DNA from: Tepidanaerobacteraceae bacterium
Lineage (GTDB): Bacteria > Bacillota > Thermosediminibacteria > Thermosediminibacterales > Tepidanaerobacteraceae
Length of the DNA: 64,000 nucleotides
Direction: 5' to 3'
Assembly: GCA_029982615.1 (NCBI GenBank)
Contig: JARRBK010000001.1
Location: 1-64,000, forward strand
Position 1 is the stretch's first letter; each line of letters opens with the position of its first letter. The notes beneath the pieces are model-generated. The model saw only the letters and a program-made list of their open reading frames with translations. It searched no databases and was not told where the DNA came from. Of this stretch, positions 8,645-17,720 are shown in pieces. Both the position numbers and the translations under genes were made by a program.

Positions 8645-9829
8645 CGCTTGTTTCCTCAATATTTCCGCTTTATCGGTCCTTTCCCATGCAAGGTCCAGAT
8701 CGGGCCTTCCAAAATGTCCATATGCCGCTACTTGTTTATATATGGGCTTTCTCAAGTCCAAGTCCCGAATTATGGCTCCAGGGCGCAAATCAAAGTTTTC
8801 TTCAATCAGTTTACGTATCTTTTCGTCGGAAATAACTCCTGTACCAAATGTATCCACCATAATTGAAACCGGATGGGAAACTCCTATGGCGTAAGCCACC
8901 TGAACCTCGCACTTGGACGCCAATCCCGCCGCCACTACATTCTTTGCCACATATCTTGCGGCATAGGATGCAGAGCGATCCACCTTGGTGGGGTCCTTCC
9001 CAGAAAAGGCTCCTCCGCCGTGCCTTGCATAACCTCCGTAAGTATCCACTATGATTTTCCTGCCGGTCAGTCCTGAGTCTCCATGAGGGCCGCCCACCAC
9101 AAACCTGCCGGTAGGGTTTACATATATTTTTGTGCGGCTATCCATCAAGCCCTCTGGAACCACTTTTTTCACAACGTGCTCTATTATGTCGGATTTTAAG
9201 GTCGACAATTCCACCGACGATTTGTGCTGGGCAGACACCACTATCTTGTCCACTCTTACGGGCTTTGAGTTTACATACTGAACTGTCACCTGGGTCTTGC
9301 CGTCAGGCCTTAAATACGTCAGCAGTTTGCTTTTTCTGACTTCCGCCAGCCGTCTTGCAAGCTTGTGAGCCAGGGATATGGGCAGAGGCATGAGCTCCGG
9401 CGTTTCATCTACAGCAAACCCAAACATCATGCCCTGATCGCCAGCTCCCATCCTGTCAATATCATCGCGTGCTTCTTTGGCTTCTCTCGACTCATAAGCA
9501 TTTTCAATTCCCATGGCAATGTCGGGAGACTGTTCGTCTATTGAGGTCAACACGGCACACGTGTCGCAGTCAAATCCAAATTTTGCTCGGGTATATCCTA
9601 TCTCTCTTATGGTTTCCCGAGTAATTCTTGGAATATCCACATAACAATTTGTGGTAATTTCCCCCATCACCATCACTAGACCGGTGGTAACAGCAGTTTC
9701 GCAAGCCACCCTCGCGTAAGGGTCTTCCTTTAAAATTGCATCCAATATGGCATCTGAAACCTGGTCGCAAATCTTGTCAGGATGGCCTTCAGTAACAGAT
9801 TCTGAAGTAAACAGAAAATCCTTTCCCAT
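8633..9829 (-). CDS. metK: S-adenosylmethionine synthetase
   Basis: A 398-residue MetK, full length. It makes SAM from methionine and ATP. Signature motifs are [12 protein letters not shown] (about residues 117-128), the P-loop-like [16 protein letters not shown] (about 260-275) and the N-terminal [19 protein letters not shown]. The ribosome site AAGGAGG is well placed. It follows the HEAT-repeat gene by 28 bases, so the two are probably cotranscribed, and it heads a neighbourhood concerned with SAM by-products (mtnP, class II aldolase). I looked for and did not find a SAM riboswitch directly upstream. Confidence 0.97.
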   Translation of the reverse strand: MGKDFLFTSESVTEGHPDKICDQVSDAILDAILKEDPYARVACETAVTTGLVMVMGEITTNCYVDIPRITRETIREIGYTRAKFGFDCDTCAVLTSIDEQSPDIAMGIENAYESREAKEARDDIDRMGAGDQGMMFGFAVDETPELMPLPISLAHKLARRLAEVRKSKLLTYLRPDGKTQVTVQYVNSKPVRVDKIVVSAQHKSSVELSTLKSDIIEHVVKKVVPEGLMDSRTKIYVNPTGRFVVGGPHGDSGLTGRKIIVDTYGGYARHGGGAFSGKDPTKVDRSASYAARYVAKNVVAAGLASKCEVQVAYAIGVSHPVSIMVDTFGTGVISDEKIRKLIEENFDLRPGAIIRDLDLRKPIYKQVAAYGHFGRPDLDLAWERTDKAEILRKQASSL

Positions 9830-9857
9830 TCTATACCTCCTTTTTTAAATTAAAACA

Positions 9858-11441
9858 TCATTCAAACGCATCGGGGTTCACCCTCATGTCAAAACCATTT
9901 TTCATGTTGTTGAGGGCTACCCTGAGACTTTCGATAATCATTCTCTGTATAAACGGATGGTAGTAAAGCGGAGTTATATTAATATGAAAAAGCGCAGAAA
10001 GAACAATTTTCACCAGTTCTTTTTGACCCGCCCGGACGAGAAAATCAGCTGAAAGTTCCAGCATCCTGCTAATCATGTTAATCTGAGGCTCAATCAGTTC
10101 CTGGGTGAATTTTGCAAACAGCTTTTCTGCTCTTTGCCTGCTCATTTTTTTTATAACGTAGCCTCTTTTTGATTTATTCTCATCTGCATAATCGTACACC
10201 CTAGGCTCTGCAATGAACCAATCATCAAATATCCTGTAATTGAACAGGTCAAAGGTTCTTTTAAAATACTCCTCATTGTTCAAGATATCCTTTGTGTCAA
10301 AACCCTCAAACGACGGCTTATAAGCTGCTGGGCTCAAGTTATAGTTCTGCTCCAGAAGATGTTTCCAGAAAAAAAACTGATATGGTATTTCAGTCCCACT
10401 TTCTCGATTGCGCAAAAGAGCATCCCTTATGATTGCTATAGCGTAATCCATGTCACATTCAGCTATGAGAGTAGTGCTGGAAAGTTCTTTGACTGAAGCA
10501 TTGAATTCCCGCGCAGTTATCTGAGGCACGCCCCAGCAATCTTTAATTCCCGATTGCACATTCAGCAGCAAGTTCATCGAGATAAGTTTCCGGGGCTTCA
10601 AAGGGTTTTTCCATGCAATCCACAGCGCTCGGCTTCCGAGACCGTCTATGGATGAGATTATTATTTTCACCGGTTCAGAAAGTTTCACAGGGACCGGTGT
10701 TATTTCCATCTGCACTCCGCTGAATTTTAGCCTCTGGATCTCTTTCTCAACAATTTTCTTTAACCGATCGTCATTTATTCGATTTGATAATTTATTGAGC
10801 GCAAAAAGGGACTTTCCAGACTTTATTTTTCCTAAAGCTTTCACGGCTTCCTGTGCCAGCGGAATATCATCCATCATGGCGATAACCTCTAGAAGCCCCA
10901 CAGCTCTCTCGTCCTTCAGGTCTCCAATATCCCTCACATAAGCTAGTTTCATTTCCAGCGAAAATTCTTCCATGTCATCAAGTATATATAATATTAAAAA
11001 ATAATCTTTTTCAATGTCCTCCAGCATCTCAGTGAGGGATTCGGAAGCAACACCGTCAAAATCCTTCATTATTAAATCCAGGGGAAGCTCTCCCGCATCC
11101 ACTCCGTAATGGGAAAGCACAGTAAGAATCCTAGCCTTTACCTTGTCAGATATTTGCGGCATAATGAGTATGTCCATAAGCGGCGGTACCACATCGTAGT
11201 TATTTGCATACTCTAGAGCATAACAGACGACAGGGGCCAGGCCTTCGTCATTTTCCCTTAGTTTGGAAAGGCAAACCTGAACAACTTGTTCACCCATGCT
11301 GAAGAGCTTTTTCATGGATTCATTCATCTGCCATACTGTATATTCCTTGTCTTTTAAAGATTCCAGAAAGTCCACTATTTTTCTCTTATATAAAAGTCGG
11401 TAATCGACTTTAGATGCCTTTTCAGAGACCCTTTTCTGCAT
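9858..11441 (-). CDS. HEAT-repeat protein of unknown function
   Basis: A 527-residue acidic soluble protein. Residues about 60-230 look like HEAT or armadillo helical repeats (for example VCYALEYANNYDVVPPLMDIL and LLEVIAMMDDIPLAQEAVKALGKI). The C-terminal half (about 240-527) is not one I recognise and carries no obvious catalytic motif. There is no signal peptide. It lies between metK and the class II aldolase on the same strand. HEAT proteins usually mediate protein-protein contacts, so a scaffold or regulator role is only inference. Confidence 0.8.
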   Translation of the reverse strand: MQKRVSEKASKVDYRLLYKRKIVDFLESLKDKEYTVWQMNESMKKLFSMGEQVVQVCLSKLRENDEGLAPVVCYALEYANNYDVVPPLMDILIMPQISDKVKARILTVLSHYGVDAGELPLDLIMKDFDGVASESLTEMLEDIEKDYFLILYILDDMEEFSLEMKLAYVRDIGDLKDERAVGLLEVIAMMDDIPLAQEAVKALGKIKSGKSLFALNKLSNRINDDRLKKIVEKEIQRLKFSGVQMEITPVPVKLSEPVKIIISSIDGLGSRALWIAWKNPLKPRKLISMNLLLNVQSGIKDCWGVPQITAREFNASVKELSSTTLIAECDMDYAIAIIRDALLRNRESGTEIPYQFFFWKHLLEQNYNLSPAAYKPSFEGFDTKDILNNEEYFKRTFDLFNYRIFDDWFIAEPRVYDYADENKSKRGYVIKKMSRQRAEKLFAKFTQELIEPQINMISRMLELSADFLVRAGQKELVKIVLSALFHINITPLYYHPFIQRMIIESLRVALNNMKNGFDMRVNPDAFE

Positions 11442-11501
11442 GAGCCACTCCTTCCTTTTCAGCGAAATGCCACTTTGTCTATTATATTACAATTATTTTT
11501 T

Positions 11502-12179
11502 TTATGCAATGCCGCTTTCTTCTTTTCTGTTCTTTCCTTCCTGCCCATAGCAGCGCACATAAAAATCCTTCAAGCGGCACACTTCGCTCAAGTTTAGAGA
11601 ATAGGGCTGCCCTAATATCTTTGATTTTATAAATATTTCAGCAGTCTTCTCCACCATCAAACTCAGTTTGAAAGCTTCCTCCAGGCAACTTCCCACTGTA
11701 ACAACCCCATGATTTGCCAGGATAACGGCATTCCTGTGTTCCAGGGCAGCCACTACATTTTCGGCCAGTTCCTGGGTGCCGGTAGGAGCGTATTTTGCCA
11801 CCTTCACCGGCCCCCCTACCATTGATGCTATATCTTCCATTATGCACGGTATTTCAGTTCTGGACGCAGCACATGCACTGGCATTTATGCTATGGGTGTG
11901 AATAATAGCTTTTACATCCGCTCTCGCCCTATATATAGCTGCATGCATCGGCGTTTCTACAGAAGGCTTCTTGCTGTTATCAATTGGATTGCCCGCAAAA
12001 TCTACAGCCACGATGTCCTCAGGGCTCAGCGTATTATAATTTAATCCGCTGGGCGTGATAACAAACAAATCCTTGTCTTCTTCTCTGGCGCTCAAATTTC
12101 CCCAAGTGGCCACCACAAGGCCTTCTTTTACAATTTTTTCTCCGTATTCTACCACCATTTGTTTGAGTTTGAGTAGCAT
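11502..12179 (-). CDS. Class II aldolase/adducin family (deoxypentulose- or methylthioribulose-phosphate aldolase candidate)
   Basis: A 225-residue zinc-dependent aldolase of the fuculose-1-phosphate aldolase family. Visible motifs are ATWGNLSARE near residue 25 (phosphate-binding loop) and the zinc histidines in IIHTHSINA (about 93-95) and ILANHGVVTVG (about 155). Such enzymes cleave ketose 1-phosphates to DHAP and an aldehyde. It sits 45 bases downstream of mtnP and upstream of metK. In the DHAP shunts for methylthioadenosine and 5'-deoxyadenosine a class II aldolase acts after MtnP and MtnA, so that substrate is my favoured guess; fuculose phosphate remains possible. Confidence 0.82.
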   Translation of the reverse strand: MLLKLKQMVVEYGEKIVKEGLVVATWGNLSAREEDKDLFVITPSGLNYNTLSPEDIVAVDFAGNPIDNSKKPSVETPMHAAIYRARADVKAIIHTHSINASACAASRTEIPCIMEDIASMVGGPVKVAKYAPTGTQELAENVVAALEHRNAVILANHGVVTVGSCLEEAFKLSLMVEKTAEIFIKSKILGQPYSLNLSEVCRLKDFYVRCYGQEGKNRKEESGIA

Positions 12180-12224
12180 GAAATCACCTGTCCCATGGTT
12201 TTCTAAATTTTTTAACCCAGTTAT

Positions 12225-13028
12225 TTATGCCATCCTTGCGCTCTTGAGTTCTTCGCCACACCTGCAGCTTCTTTTTTCAGGTATGCGCATTATTATATCA
12301 TACAGCAAGTCTTTCAATTTTCCGATATTTTCATTAAAAACCTTCATTACCATCTCATGGCTCACCGGTTCTATGTCAGGGTTTCCTTCAAGGCCAACGT
12401 CGTAGTCTGTTACGAGAGTAATATTGGCATAGCATATTTCCATTTCCCGCGCAAGAACAACTTCTGGATACTGAGTCATATTTATAACTTCCCAGCCGCG
12501 GCCGGAAAATTCCCGACTCTCTGCCCTGGTTGAAAACCGCGGTCCCTGGACAACAACTACAGTGCCTCTTTCGTGCACAGGCAGACCTTTTTCCTTTGCC
12601 GTTTCAATGGCTATTTTGCGCAGTTCCGGGCAGTACGGTTCTGCACCGCCAATATGTGTGGTGATGGGCCCATCGTAAAAAGTATCTTTGCGCCCCCAGG
12701 TGCGGTTTACAAATTGATCGCATATGACAAAATCTCCAGGCTTTACATGAGGCTGCAGGCTGCCCGACGCACATGGCCCCAGGATCCTGGTTACCCCCAG
12801 CTGTTTCATGGCGTATATATTGGCACGGTAGTTTATCATGTGGGGGGGAATGGTGTGGTGCCTCCCGTGCCTCGGCAGAAATGCCACTGTCTTGTCTCCT
12901 ATTCTGGCAAGGGATATTCTCTCGCTAGGCGGTCCATATGGAGTTTCCACAGTTATTTCTTTTACATCATCCAGGAAAGAATAAAATCCTGAACCGCCAA
13001 ACACGCCGATATCGGCTTTGAAATTCAT
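12225..13028 (-). CDS. mtnP: S-methyl-5'-thioadenosine phosphorylase family
   Basis: Phosphorolytic nucleosidase of the MTAP/PNP family, about 267 residues from the ATG at 13028, which has AAGGAGATG upstream; the ORF-track Met at 13049 has no such site. It opens with ADIGVFGGSGFYSFLDDV and has the phosphate-site FLPRHGRHHTIPPH and the C-terminal VTDYDVGLEG. A CRCG motif near the C terminus recalls the CxC disulfides of thermophilic MTAP II enzymes. The usual products are adenine and 5-methylthioribose 1-phosphate; related enzymes also accept inosine or 5'-deoxyadenosine derivatives, and specificity cannot be read here. No mtnA or mtnK is adjacent. Confidence 0.88.
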   Translation of the reverse strand: MNFKADIGVFGGSGFYSFLDDVKEITVETPYGPPSERISLARIGDKTVAFLPRHGRHHTIPPHMINYRANIYAMKQLGVTRILGPCASGSLQPHVKPGDFVICDQFVNRTWGRKDTFYDGPITTHIGGAEPYCPELRKIAIETAKEKGLPVHERGTVVVVQGPRFSTRAESREFSGRGWEVINMTQYPEVVLAREMEICYANITLVTDYDVGLEGNPDIEPVSHEMVMKVFNENIGKLKDLLYDIIMRIPEKRSCRCGEELKSARMA

Positions 13029-13155
13029 TAAAATCATCTCCTTAAACATAAAATTAATACATCTTTTTGCTATAATGATATTATAACATTAACTTATGAT
13101 AAGCGTAGTTATATATACACATATTTTACTACTTCCTGCAGAAAATTACACCACT

Positions 13156-13908
13156 TTATAGCAGAATATCCAGTATTTTAAGATTTGCCGCCTGATTTAT
13201 GCGTATTTTTTCTATATCCTCCCTGGTGTGAAAAATTCCATCTGGCGGGACAGGCCACTCTCCACAAATATCAGCGCTGATAATATCCTTGGCTTTTTTA
13301 ATAATTTTTATAAAATCCAAAAGCTCTTCCAGTTTCAATGACCCCTGATCCCAATTGGTATAAGCCTCTCCCGAAACGAGTACATCCTTGTCAATGCTTA
13401 TATAAACTGGTTCGGAATATTTCATCAGTTCTTTCATTACACCCGACACTTTTTTCTCATGGGGTATATTTTGGGGGAAAAACACCACCTTGCCGTCGGA
13501 CTTTGAATCGGAAAACATCTCATCCCTTACGTTTTGCCCCACAATTATACATTTCTTCACCTTTCCACTATTTAAAGCCGCTCTGACCCATGAACCACAG
13601 CTAATGGTGCCAGGCGGGGCTTCCATCATGTCCGAATGGTGGTCAAAAAGTACCAAAAGCGGTTTTGTATGCAGTTTATTGAGAAAGTGCAGACAAAGGT
13701 GGTGAAAATCTCCGGGCCCCAGGAAGCAAACCCCGGGCTTTAGATGATGAATTCTGTGATAAAGTCCCATAAAATCTTTTATTTCTCCACAGAACCGCAC
13801 TCCTCTTACATCTTTTAAATCTACAACTGCCGACGCCTTTTTCATCAACTCCTCCTGAAATACCATGCCTGTACCTGCATCGATAATATTCACCGTCTTC
13901 AGGTTCAT
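13156..13908 (-). CDS. Ureohydrolase (arginase/agmatinase) family protein
   Basis: About 250 residues from the ATG at 13908, chosen because GAAGGTGG lies just upstream; the track extends 18 codons further without a ribosome site. The arginase-fold metal motifs are recognisable but divergent: GPGDFHH in place of GGDHS, LFDHHSDM in place of DAHxD, and SIDKDVL for the paired aspartates. The Mn ligands therefore seem retained. Family members hydrolyse arginine, agmatine, formiminoglutamate or related guanidino compounds. The divergent motifs and the lack of polyamine genes nearby make the substrate uncertain. It lies between the FBP aldolase/phosphatase gene and mtnP. Confidence 0.8.
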   Translation of the reverse strand: MNLKTVNIIDAGTGMVFQEELMKKASAVVDLKDVRGVRFCGEIKDFMGLYHRIHHLKPGVCFLGPGDFHHLCLHFLNKLHTKPLLVLFDHHSDMMEAPPGTISCGSWVRAALNSGKVKKCIIVGQNVRDEMFSDSKSDGKVVFFPQNIPHEKKVSGVMKELMKYSEPVYISIDKDVLVSGEAYTNWDQGSLKLEELLDFIKIIKKAKDIISADICGEWPVPPDGIFHTREDIEKIRINQAANLKILDILL

Positions 13909-14000
13909 AAGACCACCTTCTAATTTTATGCATTTTTCTGCATGGCTTTGATTAACTGACATTTATATTCGACAGTTCATGGCCTTTTTCCTTTGCATAC

Positions 14001-14039
14001 AAAATAAAAATTCAGGCGGGTTTAACATTCCCGCCTGAA
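14001..14039 (-). terminator. Rho-independent terminator after the FBP aldolase/phosphatase gene
   Basis: On the minus strand the 10-bp arms TTCAGGCGGG and CCCGCCTGAA pair around a 9-base loop and are followed by TTTTATTTTG. It separates the aldolase/phosphatase gene from the ureohydrolase gene. Confidence 0.88.
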
Positions 14040-14052
14040 CCCAGAGTTTGGT

Positions 14053-15141
14053 TCAACTGAACCTATTTTTCAGTTTTTCCATTACCTGAGGCATGGTCGT
14101 ATACTCCATCTCGTCCAGCGGAAGCCGGTGGGGTTCAAAAGGCCCCAGGCTCCGCATATAATCTGCCATTTCCAGAGCCTTATATCTTGCCCTGTCATAA
14201 GCCATATCGGCAAAGAGGTCCTGCGGCCCTATTAGCTTTCCATCTGCCAACTGGAATCCCAGCGCCACCACCCTTGGAGGCCCGTCAAAGCGAGTTGGAG
14301 TCGATTCTTTTTGCGAAACTGGGACTATAGGGCCAAAATGAGAACCGCGCATCCAGCCCGCCACCAAATGCGGCCTGGCAAACGGCTCCAGTGCCTCCCC
14401 CACGGCAGGTAGCCCATTCTGGCAGCGCACTATAAGCACTGGGTCGTCTTTTCCCACATACCTTCCTGCCATAAGGTTCATCCGCTGGGTGGAAGACGCC
14501 GCAGCTATTTCGCCGTCTTTGCGGAAAACGGCCCTGACTGCATACCTGTTGGCAGCTCCCAAAAACACCAGCATATCATAAAGTTCTTCCGGGCATGAAA
14601 AAGTAACTTTTTTGTTTTCAATCAGGTCAAGAATTTCAAATATAAAACCATCATGCATCTTGGGGTCTATAATCAATCCGATGGTGTTGAAAGGGTCTGC
14701 AAACATTTTGTAAAGCGGCAGATTCCACGCACCAGGCTCGGTTTTGTCCGCCATGAACACTATAACGGGTTCGCTCGGACGTTCTTCAAATTCCATCTCC
14801 GCCAATCCCGGCCCCATACCTTTAATATTTCCAGAAAAGGCATCTGAAAGCAAATCCTGCCCTGCTCCGTAAAGTTTCATTTTTTTAGCAATTTGAGTGC
14901 ACGAAATAAACGTTTCCCATGCCAACCGGTGTATGTTTTCATTGTCTACGCCATTTCTGTGGGTCATTATGAGGTTTATATCATCGCCCACACTGGTTAC
15001 TTTGAAATCTTCCAACAAACCTTTGCCTTTTTCCCCAAGAGCCTTCTCGGCTTCCTGCAAGAGCTCCGGGTGGACGCTGCTGTGGCCCACAAAACCACCG
15101 ATATCTGCCTTGATTACCGATAATGTGATTTTTTTGCTCAC
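14053..15141 (-). CDS. fbp: Fructose-1,6-bisphosphate aldolase/phosphatase (archaeal type)
   Basis: A 362-residue enzyme of the bifunctional FBP aldolase/phosphatase family, typical of archaea and deep-branching thermophilic bacteria. It condenses DHAP and glyceraldehyde 3-phosphate and then dephosphorylates FBP to fructose 6-phosphate, giving one-way gluconeogenesis. Recognisable features are the N-terminal SVIKADIGGFVGHSSVHPEL, the metal-site LIMTHRNGVDNENIH and VFMADKTEPGAWNLPLYKMF. It starts with GTG at 15141, with a G-rich site 9 bases upstream. It is single-gene or weakly linked, since a strong terminator follows. Confidence 0.93.
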   Translation of the reverse strand: MSKKITLSVIKADIGGFVGHSSVHPELLQEAEKALGEKGKGLLEDFKVTSVGDDINLIMTHRNGVDNENIHRLAWETFISCTQIAKKMKLYGAGQDLLSDAFSGNIKGMGPGLAEMEFEERPSEPVIVFMADKTEPGAWNLPLYKMFADPFNTIGLIIDPKMHDGFIFEILDLIENKKVTFSCPEELYDMLVFLGAANRYAVRAVFRKDGEIAAASSTQRMNLMAGRYVGKDDPVLIVRCQNGLPAVGEALEPFARPHLVAGWMRGSHFGPIVPVSQKESTPTRFDGPPRVVALGFQLADGKLIGPQDLFADMAYDRARYKALEMADYMRSLGPFEPHRLPLDEMEYTTMPQVMEKLKNRFS

Positions 15142-15357
15142 CTAAAATACCCCCTAATCTATATTGTTGCTCATAATTAATGTATAACTAATGGCTCAAT
15201 GTGCTATACTATATATTTATTCTACAAAAATAAAAACATTCCTGCTGATTTTATAAAAATTTTTTATCACAATGATCATCATATATATCTTTCTGTCGTA
15301 ATTATTGTAGCATTTATAGAAAACGAACTGCATAAATTTTTTAGAAATTTGGTGAAT

Positions 15358-15388
15358 AAAAAAACCGCTCCAAATTGCAGGCAGCGGT
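15358..15388 (-). terminator. Rho-independent terminator after aroB
   Basis: On the minus strand ACCGCT and AGCGGT pair around a 13-base loop and are followed by seven T residues. It lies about 45 bases past the aroB stop codon. Confidence 0.75.
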
Positions 15389-15434
15389 ATGTTTTCTTGA
15401 AACATTAAGGCTTCTTTTTTTGCCTAAAAGCAAT

Positions 15435-16508
15435 CTATAAAATAACAGCATTTAAAATTTCATCCACAGTTATATCCGAATAAACACCCGTACTTCCCAA
15501 TTTTTCGGGCAGTATAAAAACAATCTTGTCATCCAAATTCTTTTTGTCCAGGCTCATGCTTTCAATAATTCGTCCCAAATCGGGCTCATGCGGCATTATA
15601 GCTGGCACTGCAGATTTTATCAGCCCTTCGATTCGAAAAAACGTCCTTTCGTCAATTAGTCTCCTCGAGAGGGCTAACTTTGCTTCAAAAATCATACCCA
15701 ATGCCACCGCCTCACCATGCAGCAGAGTCCCATACCCGAAAGCCGCTTCCAGTGCATGGCCGATAGTGTGGCCGTAATTCAAAATCCTGCGAAGTCCCCG
15801 TTCAGTTTCGTCTTTGGATACAATCTCGGCCTTAATCTCACACGATCGCTTTATGGAGTAAACCAGGTTATCGGTGTTGCATCTTAGCCCATTTATATTT
15901 TGCTCCAGCCACCTGAAAAAATCTGCATCTTTTATAATCCCATACTTTATGATCTCTGCCAGACCTTCTTTGAATTCCCTGTCGGGAAGGCTCAACAGCA
16001 CGCTCGTATCAATGATTACAAGAGAAGGCTGGTAAAAGGCCCCTACAATATTTTTGGCCCTGGGCAAATTCACCGCCACTTTGCCTCCCACGCTGCTGTC
16101 CACCTGGGCAAGAAGTGTGGTGGGGACCTGGATGTAACCTATGCCCCTCATGTACGTGGCCGCTATAAAACCTGCCAAATCTCCGACAACTCCGCCGCCC
16201 AGCGCCAAAATTGCGGAACTTCTGTCAAGCCTGTGGTCGAGCGCGGCATCGTAAATTGTTTGGGCCATTGCAAGGGATTTGCTGGATTCTCCTGCGGGCA
16301 CTCGTTCCACATAAACTTTATATCCTGCATTTTCCAAGCCGGCTGCCACCCTGCCCGCATATAATTTATACACATTGTCATCGGTTATAATCATTATTTT
16401 TCGGCCGGGAAATTGCCGTTTTACGAGGTGACCGACTTCGTCGATTAATCCGTCCCCTATCATTATATTATAAGACCGCTCGCCCAAGTCTACATCTATT
16501 ATTTCCAT
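15435..16508 (-). CDS. aroB: 3-dehydroquinate synthase
   Basis: A 357-residue AroB, which makes the first carbocyclic intermediate of the shikimate pathway using NAD and a divalent metal. Diagnostic motifs are ALGGGVVGDLAGFIAATYMRG, TTLLAQVDSSVGGKVAVN and the metal-binding EIIKYGII and NYGHTIGHALE. Length is normal. It starts 32 bases downstream of aroC on the same strand, so the two are an operon. The aroE piece at 52 kb is not adjacent and is truncated, so an intact shikimate dehydrogenase must be encoded elsewhere if the pathway is complete. Confidence 0.97.
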   Translation of the reverse strand: MEIIDVDLGERSYNIMIGDGLIDEVGHLVKRQFPGRKIMIITDDNVYKLYAGRVAAGLENAGYKVYVERVPAGESSKSLAMAQTIYDAALDHRLDRSSAILALGGGVVGDLAGFIAATYMRGIGYIQVPTTLLAQVDSSVGGKVAVNLPRAKNIVGAFYQPSLVIIDTSVLLSLPDREFKEGLAEIIKYGIIKDADFFRWLEQNINGLRCNTDNLVYSIKRSCEIKAEIVSKDETERGLRRILNYGHTIGHALEAAFGYGTLLHGEAVALGMIFEAKLALSRRLIDERTFFRIEGLIKSAVPAIMPHEPDLGRIIESMSLDKKNLDDKIVFILPEKLGSTGVYSDITVDEILNAVIL

Positions 16509-16539
16509 AAGCTCACTCCTTACTGCTTAGTCGCAAAAT

Positions 16540-17688
16540 TTAGTGATTAATCCTATATCCCGCATCCAAAAGCTGATGCTCATAATTCTTAAAATTGTTT
16601 CTCATTTCCTCCACGCTGTCTCCACCAAACTTTTCCACCACTGCCTCCGCCAGAACCCACGCTAAGGCTGCTTCTCCCACAATGCTGGCAGCTGGAACCG
16701 CACATATGTCAGAGCGTTCAATGCTAGCGAAAAAAGGCTCTTTTGTCTTGATGTCCACGCTTCTCAGAGGCTTGTACAATGTAGGGATGGGTTTCATGGC
16801 AGCCCTCACCACCACCGGACATCCGTTGGTAATTCCCGCTTCCAAGCCTCCAGCGTTGTTTGTTTTGCGAAAGTAACCTCTGTTCTCATCATAAAAAATC
16901 TCATCATGTACCTCTGAACCTTTTTTTCGGGCAGCTTCAAAACCCATGCCTATCTCAACGCCTTTTACAGCTTGAATACTCATGAAGCTTGCGGCAATGA
17001 GGCCGTCAAGTTTTCGATCCCAATGGGCGTGACTTCCGAGGCCCACTGGCACGTTTTCCGCTACCACTTCAAACACGCCACCAAGGGAATCTCCTATATT
17101 CCGGGCTTCATCTATGGCTTTCATCATCTGTTCTGAGACCGACTCATCTATGCACCTCACAGGGGACTTATCGGCTCCTGCCAGTTCCTCAATGGAATAG
17201 CTTCGGGAAGTTAAACTCACACTGCCTATGGAAACCACATGGCTCATTATGCGCACTCCGAATGCCATAAGAAGCTGCTTTGCCACAGCTCCCACCGCTA
17301 CCCTTGCGGCTGTTTCCCTGGCGCTGGCCCTTTCAAGCACATTTCTTATGTCATCCTGGTTATATTTCAATATGCCCGCCAGATCCCCATGGCCCGGTCT
17401 GGGCTTTGTGACAGGCTGCAGCGTTCTGCCCTTCCAATTGTCATAATCCAGATTTTTTATCATGAGAGCAAGAGGGCTGCCTATGGTCCTGCCTTTTATA
17501 ATACCGCTTATTATTTGCACCTCATCCTTTTCTATTTTCATCCGCCCGCCCCTGCCGTAACCCTGCCTGCGCCTCTGAAGTTCTTGGTTTATTACGTCTT
17601 CGCTTATAGAAAGATTTGCAGGAAGCCCTTCTATTACTGCTATCAGCGCTTTGCCGTGAGACTCGCCCGCTGTCAAAAACCTTAACAT
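16540..17688 (-). CDS. aroC: Chorismate synthase
   Basis: A 382-residue AroC starting at [13 protein letters not shown] set the start at 17688, where GGAGGG lies upstream, not at the ORF-track start 62 codons earlier. The enzyme uses reduced FMN to convert 5-enolpyruvylshikimate 3-phosphate to chorismate. Signature segments are [31 protein letters not shown] and [16 protein letters not shown]. It leads the aroC-aroB pair. Confidence 0.96.
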   Translation of the reverse strand: MLRFLTAGESHGKALIAVIEGLPANLSISEDVINQELQRRRQGYGRGGRMKIEKDEVQIISGIIKGRTIGSPLALMIKNLDYDNWKGRTLQPVTKPRPGHGDLAGILKYNQDDIRNVLERASARETAARVAVGAVAKQLLMAFGVRIMSHVVSIGSVSLTSRSYSIEELAGADKSPVRCIDESVSEQMMKAIDEARNIGDSLGGVFEVVAENVPVGLGSHAHWDRKLDGLIAASFMSIQAVKGVEIGMGFEAARKKGSEVHDEIFYDENRGYFRKTNNAGGLEAGITNGCPVVVRAAMKPIPTLYKPLRSVDIKTKEPFFASIERSDICAVPAASIVGEAALAWVLAEAVVEKFGGDSVEEMRNNFKNYEHQLLDAGYRINH

Positions 17689-17720
17689 CACTATCCCTCC
17701 GTGTCTTACTTGTAAACAGT

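Noticed and set aside
9830-9857. SAM riboswitch before metK
   Set aside because: The gap to the upstream gene is only 28 bases and holds just a ribosome site.
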